From Nectonema munidae (lineage: Eukaryota > Nematomorpha > Nectonematoida > Nectonematidae), in contig JAUIRK010000463.1 of NCBI GenBank assembly GCA_030549495.1, positions 1 through 64,000 on the forward strand: DNA of 64,000 nucleotides, written 5' to 3'. A model generated the notes under the pieces. That model was not told where the DNA came from, did no database searches, and saw nothing but the letters and a program-made list of their open reading frames with translations. Within the stretch, counting starts at the first letter, position 1. Each line of letters begins with the position of its first letter. Shown here piece after piece: positions 47,641-56,999 of the stretch. Made by a program: the position numbers and the translations under genes.

Positions 47641-49110
47641 ATTTTATTTAAATTTCAAAAATATTTCTGTAGACAAAAACGTAAATTGAAAATTTGATTG
47701 ACATTTTCAGACATTTAAAACCTCTAATTGCAAAAAATGATTTCAGAAATAAAAATTATCATGGTGGAATTCGTTTAAAAACATATATTTCATGTAAAAT
47801 TAGAGAGAATATTTTGGGATATAGTTTTCAGACATAAACCGCAAATTTGATTGACACTTGCAGTAAAACCTATAAATGCGAAAACTGTGTTCAGAAATGA
47901 AATCATCATGATCTATTTGCTATAAAAACAAATTTTAGAACTAAACGCAAATTTAATTGATACGTATATGTATTTTAAAATTCAAACTGCAAAAATTGAG
48001 TCCATAAATGAAACTAGCATGGTTGATTTGGTATAAAAACATATATTTAATTGTAAAATTTGAATGAATGTTTTTGGAGACAATTTTTAGAAGTAAACCG
48101 CAAATTTGATTAACACTTATAGCTATTTTCACATCCTAAATGTAAAAAATGAGTTTAGAAATGAAAACAGCATGATTGATTTGGTATAAAAACATATATT
48201 TCAAGAGAATATTTTTGGAGACAATTTTCAGAAGTAAAACGCAAATTTGATTAATACTTATAGGTATTTTCAAATCCTAAATGTAAAAAATGAGTTCAAA
48301 AATGAAAACAGCATGATCGATTTGGTATAAAAACAAATATTTCATGTAAAATTGAGAGAATATTTTTGGAGATATTTTTAGAAGTAAACCGCAAATTTTG
48401 ACTGACATTTTGAAACCTCTAAATTTGAAAAATGAGTTCAGAAATGAAAACAGCATGGTTGATTTGGTATAAAACATATATTTCATTGTAAAATTTTTAG
48501 AAGTAAACCGCAAATTTGATTAACACTTATAGCTATTTTCACATCCTAAATCAAATGCAAATTTGATTAAGACTTATAGGTATTTTCAAATCCTAAAAAA
48601 AATCGTATTTTCAAAGTCCGCCATCGTCTGGTCCCAAGTCCAGGGTGCGAAAGGAGGAGGGTTGGCGCCAGGAAGGACATCCGGTCATAAAACCATTGCT
48701 CCAACAAAACCTTATGGATACAAACGAATAAAGATTGAGATGGGCAGGACATGTAGAGAGACGGGATGATGAAGATTGGATAAAGAAGGTAGTAAAGATG
48801 GAGATTGATGGAAGGAAGAAGCGCGGTAGACCTTGTCTGAAATGGAAGAATGCAATTGAAAAGGATATGAGTATGTACGAAATCGACATAAAGGATAGAG
48901 ATAGATGGAAGAAAGCGATGGAAAGTTTGAAGTTTGTATCCATAAGGAAGGTGCACCCTTCAAAGAGGACAACCCACCTTCTAAAACAAAATGAATGATG
49001 ATGAGGTATTTTCAAATCCTAAATGTAAAAAATGAGTCTAGAAATGTAAACAGCATGACCGATTTAGTATAAAAACATATATTTTATGTAAAATTTGAGG
49101 GTATATTTTT
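47641..49110 (+). repeat. Satellite array of about 145 bp irregular units, split by a LINE
   Basis: The motifs CGCAAATTTGATT, TTTTCAAATCCTAAATGTAA and TTTGGTATAAAAACATATAT recur in order. The CGCAAATTTGAT anchor lies near 47848, 48098, 48240, 48389 and 48508, with variants between. Copies are diverged and differ in length. A LINE insertion occupies 48598-49003. Confidence 0.85.
48598..49003 (+). mobile_element. RTE-like LINE 3' fragment inserted in a satellite
   Basis: Flanked by AGGTATTTTCAAATCCTAAA at 48578-48597 and 49004-49023, a 20 bp duplication. The plus frame at 48735-48998 has the typical C-terminal end of RTE-type RT proteins: RWAGHVERRDDEDWIKKVV, then GRKKRGRPCLKWKNAIEKD, then RDRWKKAMES. 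The 3' tail is ATGATGATG, typical of RTE elements. Oddly, the 5' 110 bp (with GGTTGGCGCCAGGAAGGACA) resembles a non-coding LINE segment and precedes the coding part, suggesting a chimaeric or rearranged copy. Confidence 0.85.
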
Positions 49111-49439
49111 GATCAATCAAAATTTTGATTGACATTTTTTAAAAAGTAGCCATGATTATTGAAAAAATTAAATATATAAAGTGTTATGCGTTCCAAACTG
49201 TATATAATTATAAATTTTCAGAGTATTATATAATATAGATCCTAAGTTATAAGGTTAAGTACAGATAATGTCAAAATTTTGCTGAAAATTTTTAATTTTT
49301 TATTTTGATTGACAGTTTTGGACATGAAGGGGTCATTCAACTACCATGAAAATGGTTTCAAAAGATGCAGCTAGCGATTTTAGCAAAAATCACAAAATTT
49401 GAAGGGATATGATTGAGCCAATTTTCTACAATTAATTTT

Positions 49440-50035
49440 TTAGTGAAGGGTTAATAAAACATTCTAATTTTTCCGTATTTAAAAGTCTTCTTTAGTTAAC
49501 AATACCATTACCCTTAAAAAAATTTTCCCAAAATTAAAAGTCCTCCTTAGTGAACAATACTATTACTCTTAATAAAACATTCTAATTTTTCCGTATTTAA
49601 AAGTCCTTCTTAGCGAATAATTCCATTACCCTTAATAAAACATTCTAATTTTTCCAAAATTAAAAGTTCTCCTTAGCGAATAATACCATTACCCTTAATA
49701 AAACATTCTAATTTTTCCAAAATTAAAAGTTCTCCTTAGCGAACAATACCATTACCCTTAATAAAACATTCTAATTTTTCCGTATTTAAAAGTCTTCTTT
49801 AGTTAACAATACCATTACCCTTAATAAAACATTCTCATTTTTCCGTATTCAAAAGTCCTCCTTAGCGAACAATAGCATTACCCTTAATAAAACATTCTCA
49901 TTTTTCCAAAATTAAAAGTCTTCTTTAGTTAACAATACCATTACCCTTAATAAAACATTCTCATTTTTCCAAAATTAAAAGTCCTCTTTAGCGAACAATA
50001 CCATTACCCTTAAAACATTCTCATTTTTCCCAATT
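49440..50035 (+). repeat. Minisatellite of about 62 bp units
   Basis: Nine to ten units of the form AATACCATTACCCTTAATAA, then AACATTCTAATTTTTCC, then AAAAGTCCTCCTTAGCGAAC. Two subtypes alternate (CGTATT or AAAATT after TTTTTCC; TTAGCGAA or TTAGTTAA). A single related unit lies at 45378-45400. Confidence 0.95.
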
Positions 50036-50192
50036 ATCATCAGTCATCATCCTATTAACCGTAATTCAACTCATCAAACGTATTAACTTTTTAATCATCA
50101 TTACCAACATGATTCCACATGAACTCGTATTTCGCTAATTTACAACATATCATTTCCAACAAACTCACCATACCAAACGCATATATCTTTAA

Positions 50193-52304
50193 CCCTCGCT
50201 TGACGGACTTAATGCTTTTTTGACACATCTAGTAATCAAACGACGATTACGTGAAAATTTGTATAGAAAAGTTACCGAAACTCTTATGTAAACGTCAATG
50301 ATTACCTCAAAAAACTAATACTGAAAAAAATGGATAAATATATTGAGAAAAAAATTTATTGCCTAAAAAACCCAAAAATTTCAACAATTGAAACAAAAAA
50401 CTTTCGAATGCAGTTTGCAGACGATTTGTTTACATTTATCACACTTTTTAGAAGTTCTGCTTCTTTTAGAAACACACACCGAACAAGATGCTCTTTTGGA
50501 GGTCGTTGGTTCTGCTTCATTGAGGTTTTCAAAGCCATAGTATGTAAGAATATACTTGATGTCTAAAGGCAATTCGGAAAGCATTGCTCTTATCTTCATT
50601 GACTCTTCAGCTAAACAGAAAGCTAGTTTCTTTATGAAACATTTTCTTTCACTGCTTTTTGTGATAGGAAAGTCATCGTGTGAGTTGAATTTTGCAATAA
50701 TCCAAGAATTCAAAACACTCGTGTCAAGGTAGTTGCAAAAGGCAGTAAATGGCCACCGCCTATTACGCTTATAAGATCTGTAAGCTTTCAACATCTTATT
50801 AGCTACGTCAACCCCTCCTTTATTTTCATTGTAGCAGAGTAAGCCCTCAGGCTTGGATAAAACACCGCAAGTTTTAATATTTTTGTGCTGCGAAGATAAC
50901 ATGTAAAGCACTTTAAAATTTCGCTTTGCATGTCTTTTTGGGATGTATGCAGATAATGAAACAAAGTTGGAATAAATTGACGGCTTTCACATTCAGCTAA
51001 CTTGAGTTGCTTGAGATAAGGGGGACGAAACAAATAAGGAACGAAACTTTTGTTTGACATGACTGTCCCACATAGCGACAGATTTCTTTCACTACACCAA
51101 ACTGCAAGAGCGCTTGTAAAAAAACCTGTCTGTATAGACTCCACATCCTGCTGGGATATCACTATTTTCAATTAGAGGCTTTGAAATGTTTATCCCAGAA
51201 AAGTATGTTGAATCTTCAAGTCCGCTGACATATATTTCAGGTTTCAAGCAATAGTAAAACTCGGAATCATTGATGGTAAAGTTTTATCCGGTAATGCCCA
51301 GGTTTTTTGGGGTCATACACTTTCACATGGCATCTTCCCCTGAAAGATACTAACTGCTCATCTATTGTAATAGCAGACCAAAAAAGAGAAAGAATATTAT
51401 AAAAGTGATAATGCAGTTTTCTTATAGGGCTTATTTTGTCATTTGGGTTCCTCTCTTCTTTTTTATCAAAACGTAAAAAAATATGTATGAGATTGAACAT
51501 GTCACGTCCCAGGCATGCACGTAAAAAAGATGTACCAGAAGAAGAAAATAGATCGGAAACTTTCTTTTGGTCTCCATCTTGCCCTATGATAAGTAGAGAG
51601 CCAAAATACGCAAGAAGATGGGCAACCGTAAATTTATTGTAGCAATGGTACAAATGCAAATATTTAGGATGCCTCATACTAAAAAAATAAACTAAGAATA
51701 AATTTAAAACAAAAAAAATACTCTTACCCATAATTCGAATCCATTTTATTCTTCGTAATTGAGTAGATATAGCTAATCAATTCTACATCAAAAAACAATT
51801 TGAAAATAGAAAAAACGGTTATGTTTTACTTTACGCTTCCTTCAATCAAAATTTTTTTAATTTGTTCTAATTTTTTTTAAATTTATTGAGTTAGTTTATG
51901 TAAAAATCTAGAATTTTTAGTAATATAATATCAACGGAATAAACTACTTTGGAAATGTATAGTTTGGTGACATCACAACAATGAATAATTGCTTGAAAAA
52001 ATTTGGGATTGACAGAACCGTAAGGTAAAACATTACCAGAAAAAACATCTCTCATGTTTTTCGCAACAACTTTAGGTCCAGGAGGCCTGTTATAAACATT
52101 TCTAATATTGAGTCTTTCTCTCCTACCCGTATCACGGCGCCTAGGTTCCCATGAAAATTCTGTCAGGTCAGGAGAAGTCAAGTTCTCATCAATTTCACAG
52201 GAAAAACTTGAGGAAGATGAAAAAGTAGAAGATTCTTGGCTTGAAGAACTTTCTTCAGAAGTTTCAGAAAAATCGGATGAAGACATAGTTGAGGAAAGAC
52301 TCAC
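50193..52304 (-). mobile_element. piggyBac transposon, decayed
   Basis: The left end at TTAA (50189-50192) followed by CCCTCGCTTGACGG is a typical piggyBac terminus. Transposase coding runs on the minus strand from 52304 to 50384 in four displaced frames. No matching right end with TTAA was found, so the upper boundary is open and could lie past the repeats at 52490-52775. Confidence 0.9.
50384..52304 (-). pseudogene. piggyBac transposase (PGBD-like), broken
   Basis: The N-terminus is a Ser/Glu-rich segment, as in many PGBD proteins. Next comes GRDMFNLIHIFLRFDKKEER, then SLFWSAITIDEQLVSFRGR, which carries the first catalytic Asp (TIDEQ). The second catalytic region reads QTGFFTSALAVWCSERNLSL where active enzymes have DNFFTS, so the Asp-Asn is lost. 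The third Asp lies in NKGGVDVANKMLKAYRSYKR followed by WPFTAFCNYLDTSVLNSW. A C-terminal Cys-rich zinc-binding tail follows (CSVCVSKRS, KKCDKCKQIVCKLH). Several frameshifts and stops make it inactive. Confidence 0.92.
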
Positions 52305-52489
52305 AACTTATGGAACACGTTTACAAATAGAAAGAATTTATGTTTGTGATAAATCAGTATTTGTGACGTATCAAGGACGTTGATGTGTTTCGTATCTATC
52401 TCACACACAACTTGTTCTCCAATAAAATATACAATATTATCAAATACAATCAATAAATTATGGTAATGGATGAAACACAACTAATGATC

Positions 52490-52775
52490 CGCATCCAAAC
52501 GTTGGCAATAATAAATCTATATAGCTGATGTTGCAGTGTTGTACCGGCTAAGATCTGAATGACGCATTTGTAACTCACATAGAACAAATTGTGGGTAGGG
52601 TTGCACAACAGATGATGCGCAAGTAAACGTTCACAATTTTATCTATTTAGCTGCTGTTGCAGTGTTGTCCCGCCTATGATGATACGTTGGTAACTGGCTT
52701 AGAAAAAATTGTGGATCAAACGTTCACAATAAATCTATATATCTGCTGTTGCAGTAATGTCTCGGATATATTCAG
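52490..52775 (+). repeat. Three-copy tandem repeat, possibly subterminal to the piggyBac element
   Basis: AACGTT plus CAATAAATCTATATAGCTG-like and GTTGCAGTGTTGTC-like motifs recur at about 52498, 52625 and 52719, spaced about 127 and 95 bp. Subterminal repeats are common in piggyBac elements; that link is inferred. Confidence 0.7.
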
Positions 52776-52914
52776 AAAGAGCATTGAATCAATGCAGTGC
52801 CTTATTTGATGTTAATGTCTTCACCAATTTTGTTTACAATTATGTTCATGTGCTAACTTTGTCTCATTTTTATTACATATCTATAAATGCACAAATTGGT
52901 TTATGTTTTTTTAG

Positions 52915-53705
52915 ACTCTAAATCACCAATTGAAAGTTTACAACTTAAATCTTAAAGTCCTATAATTGGTCAAGCTTTATCTCATTATGCTTTCTTGTCT
53001 AAACACTTCTGCGTAAGATTGGTTTGGTGTCCAGGACATTTCGGCATTATTGGAAATGAATTTGTTGACTAGTGCCAAACTTGCTCTTCTTTTTGAGCCT
53101 TCTTTTTCTAAAATACCACTCTCTTCTTTCAAACAATTTCTTAAAAGAAAGTATATTGACATTTGGGTTCAAAAGCTGCTTTTATCCCCACACTCGAACC
53201 TTTTTCACTTTACTTCCTCTATAAATTTATTCAAACAACTTGAGAAACACAAGGCCCTTTCCGTACCTCCGGAGCTAATAAGATGGTATGTAGGATCCTG
53301 TAACTGCAGGAAATTTTTACATCTTATAAAAATATGCAAATCAATCTCTTGCAGATTTGGATGTCCATCTGTAGAAGATCTAAAACATTTTTATTTGAAA
53401 ATTTTGCTGTTATTCTTTTTAAACATCATGGTATCGCTTTTACTTCTCTAGATTATCTCATTTTAAAACCTAAAGTTTATTCAACTGCACAAGTGTTCAT
53501 TAAAAAACTTGAAAACTTTCTTAGGTTTTACCCACCCTAATCTTACTCCTTTTTTTATTTTACCCTTTCCTTTTATTACTATGTTTATTATTTTTCTTTT
53601 ATTCTTCTTAACAATTAGCTGACTTTCCTAACTACAATATATTCTATGCCAGCTTTCAAGTTCTCTGCGTCTTACAAGCTGCGTCAATCAATCAATCAAT
53701 CAATC
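52915..53705 (+). pseudogene. LINE 3' end: RNase H remnant, zinc-binding tail and TCAA tail
   Basis: Around 53010-53080 the reading FCVRLVWCPGHFGIIGNEFVD is the RNase H motif of I-clade-like LINEs; a stop and frameshift follow. The frame continues as KLALLFEPSFSKIPLSSFKQ to PELIRWYVGSCNCRKFL and SCRFGCPSVEDLKHFYLKI, a Cys/His cluster usual after RNase H. The copy ends in a (TCAA)n tail at 53684-53705, marking the 3' end. It could belong to the same LINE family as 59118-61420, but the parts do not overlap. Confidence 0.82.
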
Positions 53706-54720
53706 TATAAATGCAAAGTAAAAACATTTCATTGGATGGTTGTGATGTTTATAAGTGTCATAATTTTGACCTAATTCGTAGAAGAAAACTATACTGAGAT
53801 CATACTCATAAAACATTTTTATGAACTTAGATGGCGTTAATCCATTAGAAAAAATTTCGAAAATTAATAGAATAAAATCTTTATCTTGTAATTTTGCTAA
53901 AATATATGTTTCCAGAACGTAATTCTCTAATTCAAAAAACGTATTACATTCATCAAACGTGTTTATTTGTTTATTCATCATTGCCAACATGATTTCGCTA
54001 TGTTCACGTCTTTTATCATCCCATCCCTTCTCACAATAAATTCATTATCCCATATTATATTCCTATCTCTAAAAATACAGTGCAAAATGCCTATATACAC
54101 GGTAAACTTCATCATCCCCCTATACTTGCTATGAAACGTAATTCTCAAATTCAAAAAAGCGCGCCTGATCCTATCACACTAAAATCATATGTAAAAAATC
54201 TTTAAAACCTAAGAAAAAGAGGGGAAGACGTTCCACAAAAACCCATCCTTCCCGCAATTGAGGCAAACAAATTTTGCGAAACACTAATAAAGTCAAAAAG
54301 GGACTTCAAGTTTCGGGAAAATGGCTAAAATAAGAAATTATTGAAAGCTTAATCCAAAACTTTATAATGCTTATAAAAAATAATAATTCAGTTATTGTTG
54401 ATTTTGATTATATTCTTATCATGTGCGTCTTTTGAAGCCCAAAGAGATTTATCTCATCATCTTTATAATGATGAAGATTTAAAATCAATTAAAAAAATTT
54501 TCTTTTCGTCAAATTCGAAGACATTTATAAAATCTGAAAAAATCTTGAGTTATTGAAAGAAACGGATATTACTTTATCGAAGTTAAAAATAGAAGTTATG
54601 AATTATATTGACTGCAAAAGTGATATTATTCATCGATGGATTGTAAAATTGATACTACTGATTGCAAGAAGTCCATAATAAAAGGTATGGCAGCTTTAGT
54701 TATGAAGTACCCACTAATTT
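53706..54720. other. Intergenic stretch with dispersed repeat copies
   Basis: The sequence at 54080-54180 (GTAAACTTCATCATCCCCCT and AACGTAATTCTC) and a shorter piece at 53925-53955 match 46665-46745 in reverse. No gene recognised; the 96-codon minus frame at 53700-53990 resembles nothing I know. Confidence 0.45.
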
Positions 54721-54721
54721 T

Positions 54722-54790
54722 TAGGTGACTCCAACTCAGACTTCACCTAAAACGAGTGATTCCTTGAGTTCGACTCTGACTTCCCAACAT
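54722..54790 (+). repeat. GACTCC-type repeat, copy near the 3' side of the DUF3987-like gene
   Basis: Contains TGATTCCTTGAGTTCGACTC and TGACTTCCCA. Similar to 56838-56920 in the same orientation, on the other side of the gene. Confidence 0.5.
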
Positions 54791-55109
54791 AGTTGCAATA
54801 TTTTATGTGTATTATGTTATTCGGAAAAAAATCATCATTTAGTGAAACAAATTGGAAAATTCAAACATTTTACAGACGATTTATTAAGGGCTTGTAACCG
54901 CAGGTTGAAGTAAAGTTTAATTGTGATGTATAATAATAATAATCTATACATTTATATGAAATTTATTTATTTATGAAAATATATTATAAAAAAAATTACA
55001 ATAGTTTATAATATATAATTGTATGCAATGGTATAGTAATGAATCAGTAAAAGGATTCATAACAAATTTGTAAAGGGAATGCGGCATATAATTCATTATT
55101 GGTTTGAGA

Positions 55110-56191
55110 TCATTTATTGTAAAGTGCTACAGCATCAAGAATCTGAATCTTTTGTCTATATTTGGGATCGTTCTCATTAGGAAGTACTTTAAGAAAGGTT
55201 AAACGACTATTAACTATTTCTGAGCGTCCAAAACCCAAATTAATTAAAGCATCCCACCAAATCCTAGGCCAAGAATCAGGAAGATTTTTCATGTGTAATC
55301 TTGGATATTTTTTGTTCTTGATGTAGTATGAGAAGGTAGTATTATTCTCCATCAATAAATGCCTTCCTGGCCTTGATTTAATAAAAATTTTCACATGATC
55401 ATACGTCAAAGAAGCATGGCTTTCAATAGAATCGAAAGAGGACTTTGGCAAAGCGCTCATACCACTGTCGAACAAAATCAGTGTATTCAGCAAAACAAAG
55501 GCTAAAAAATTCTTAGCACGAACTATGTCATCTATCTGAACTTCCTCTTTGATGGTAAATGGTGTGGTGAAGTCATCTTTAAAATTATTTTCTCCAAACT
55601 GTCTGATGATACTTAGTATAGCGGACAAAGTTAGCAAGTGTTTTCCTTGTTTCCTGTATATTATTCTCGTCTTCATTTCAAATTTCTCATTATCAATTAT
55701 GGGTGCTATATCGCGTAGGTAAAATTCAAAATAATTTGAAGCTGAATCATCTAACACAAAGCAGAGAGAATTTTTATTCTTAGCATAATCATAGAAGAAT
55801 TTCAATGCATTAATAACCTTGTGCTCTAAAAGCTCACATTTTTTATCCTTCAGTTCATTATCCAAAGAATAAATACCCTCTGAATAATTAGGAAATTTTG
55901 GTGCGATAAATAAAAAAGTTGAAAAAAATTCCAAAAGTGTTTCTTTATCATCTTTAATAAGTCTAAGAAATGATCTTATTTGCGTGAAGGCAAGAATTGT
56001 GCATTTAGGTCTTTTCACGTATTTCGGAGTATGGTTGAGTAAAATTGTCCAAGGAGACAATTCATTGAACATTGGAAACATTTTTTTCTTCATTGCAGTG
56101 TTTTTTTTGTCTAGGCTATTGAAAAAGTGAGAAAACTCTTCTAAAAACGTTATGCAGCATTCATTATTTTGTTCCATTTGAGAAATCCAAT
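55110..56191 (-). CDS. DUF3987-like P-loop protein, exon 2
   Basis: Follows a TTTTTATTTAG acceptor; the first two bases complete Asp with the G from exon 1, and the frame stays open for 360 codons. An early CCITFLEEFSHFF (Walker B-like, hydrophobic strand then Glu-Glu), then KMFPMFNELSPWTILLN and KCTILAFTQIRSFLRLI follow the order seen in the DUF3987 family (acidic strand, target segment, sensor-like strand with Gln). The C-terminal half is unrecognised, with helical and basic parts and RPGRHLLMEN. AATAAA overlaps the stop (55113-55118). No stop or frameshift over about 1.1 kb suggests a working or recent gene. Confidence 0.65.
55113..55118 (-). terminator. Poly(A) hexamer overlapping the stop codon
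   Basis: AATAAATGA on the minus strand holds the last two codons (Asn-Lys), the hexamer and the TGA stop. If used, the 3' untranslated region would be only 10-30 nt. Confidence 0.45.
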
Positions 56192-56249
56192 CTAAATAAA
56201 AAAAGTTAGACTATAAAACATCTATTACATTTTATTTGTGTGGAATTAC
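56192..56249 (-). other. Predicted 58-nt spliceosomal intron
   Basis: Donor GTGCAG/GTAATT, acceptor TTATTTAG/ATTGG, with a T-rich tract before the acceptor. Splicing joins two open frames in phase 1. Without splicing, exon 1 runs to a stop 14 codons into the intron. Confidence 0.75.
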
Positions 56250-56607
56250 CTGCACTCTCAGTATCATCAAGAGGTAAGACTGAATAATCGGTAATTTTTA
56301 GTAGCATATCTCGAAAGTAAGCAATAATTTTTGACTTTTCGCCCACAAAATCTCCAAGTAGTACGCAATAAAAGGACAAGGATTCTTTGAGACACTGCCT
56401 TTTATCCATAACATAACTTTGCTGCGCACAAAACCCAACCAAGGAGAAAAAAGAGAGTATACAGGATATCTCTGGAACTCTTAAAATTTTGGATTTCATC
56501 TTAAAAAACTCAACAAATTCTGGTGGTAGAATATCATTTGAGAAAACTTCTAATATATACAACTTATTCATAAAATTTTGGAATTCATTCTGATCTGCAG
56601 ACGACAT
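56250..56607 (-). CDS. DUF3987-like P-loop protein, exon 1
   Basis: 119 codons plus one base, from ATG at 56607 (MSSADQNEFQNFMNKLYILE). NDILPPEFVEFFKMKSKILR then VPEISCILSFFSLVGFCAQQ and SLSFYCVLLGDFVGEKSKII match the DUF3987 layout: a proline-led helix, a 'VP' helix, a strand, then a P-loop. The P-loop reads GDFVGEKSK rather than GxxxxGKS, a degenerate Walker A. The ATG follows TTAAATAG, which could itself be an acceptor, so more N-terminal exons are possible. Joined to exon 2 the protein is about 479 residues. Family assignment was made by eye; the function in animals is unknown to me. It could be a cellular gene or cargo of a mobile element. Confidence 0.62.
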
Positions 56608-56837
56608 CTATTTAATATAAATCAAAATATGTCATTAAAAAGTAATCCTATAAATTCTAATTAAAACATAGTATGTATAGTCACATGCAGTATTTTCTTT
56701 AAGGCTTAAAACGGCACGCTGCCTGGTCATTTGAAAAACAGAGCCTCGTTGAATTAAACGCCCGCCAAGAAACAATTTATTAATTTATTTTACAACCGGT
56801 GTTATGGACATAACTTAACAAATTTAACGCCAACTCT

Positions 56838-56920
56838 TTGCTTCCAACTTTGACTAAATGAATCCCTTGACTTCGACTCCAAAGTATTATTAGATACAGA
56901 CTCTTACTTCCCAGCCCTAA
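56838..56920 (+). repeat. GACTCC-type repeat, copy near the 5' side of the DUF3987-like gene
   Basis: Contains TGAATCCCTTGACTTCGACT and GACTCTTACTTCCCA; partner of 54722-54790. Confidence 0.5.
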
Positions 56921-56999
56921 TCCATGACACTTGTTAATTTTTGGAAAAAATGTGAATAAGTGCTTTCTAATATCTTGATATGCTCAATTCAATTTTTTT

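Noticed and set aside
48567-49015. Four minus-strand open frames over 48567-49015
   Set aside because: They are shadows of the plus-strand LINE coding end at 48735-48998.
42603-50035. CRISPR-like regular repeats
   Set aside because: Units are 62-260 bp with no unique spacers alternating with short repeats, and the genome is eukaryotic. These are satellites.
53050-53451. A 133-codon frame as an independent gene
   Set aside because: It directly continues a LINE RNase H remnant and ends in a TCAA tail, so it is a LINE 3' end.
55110-56607. Reading the DUF3987-like gene as part of a virus-derived element
   Set aside because: No other virus-like gene is nearby and it carries a spliceosomal-type intron. 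Origin is left open.
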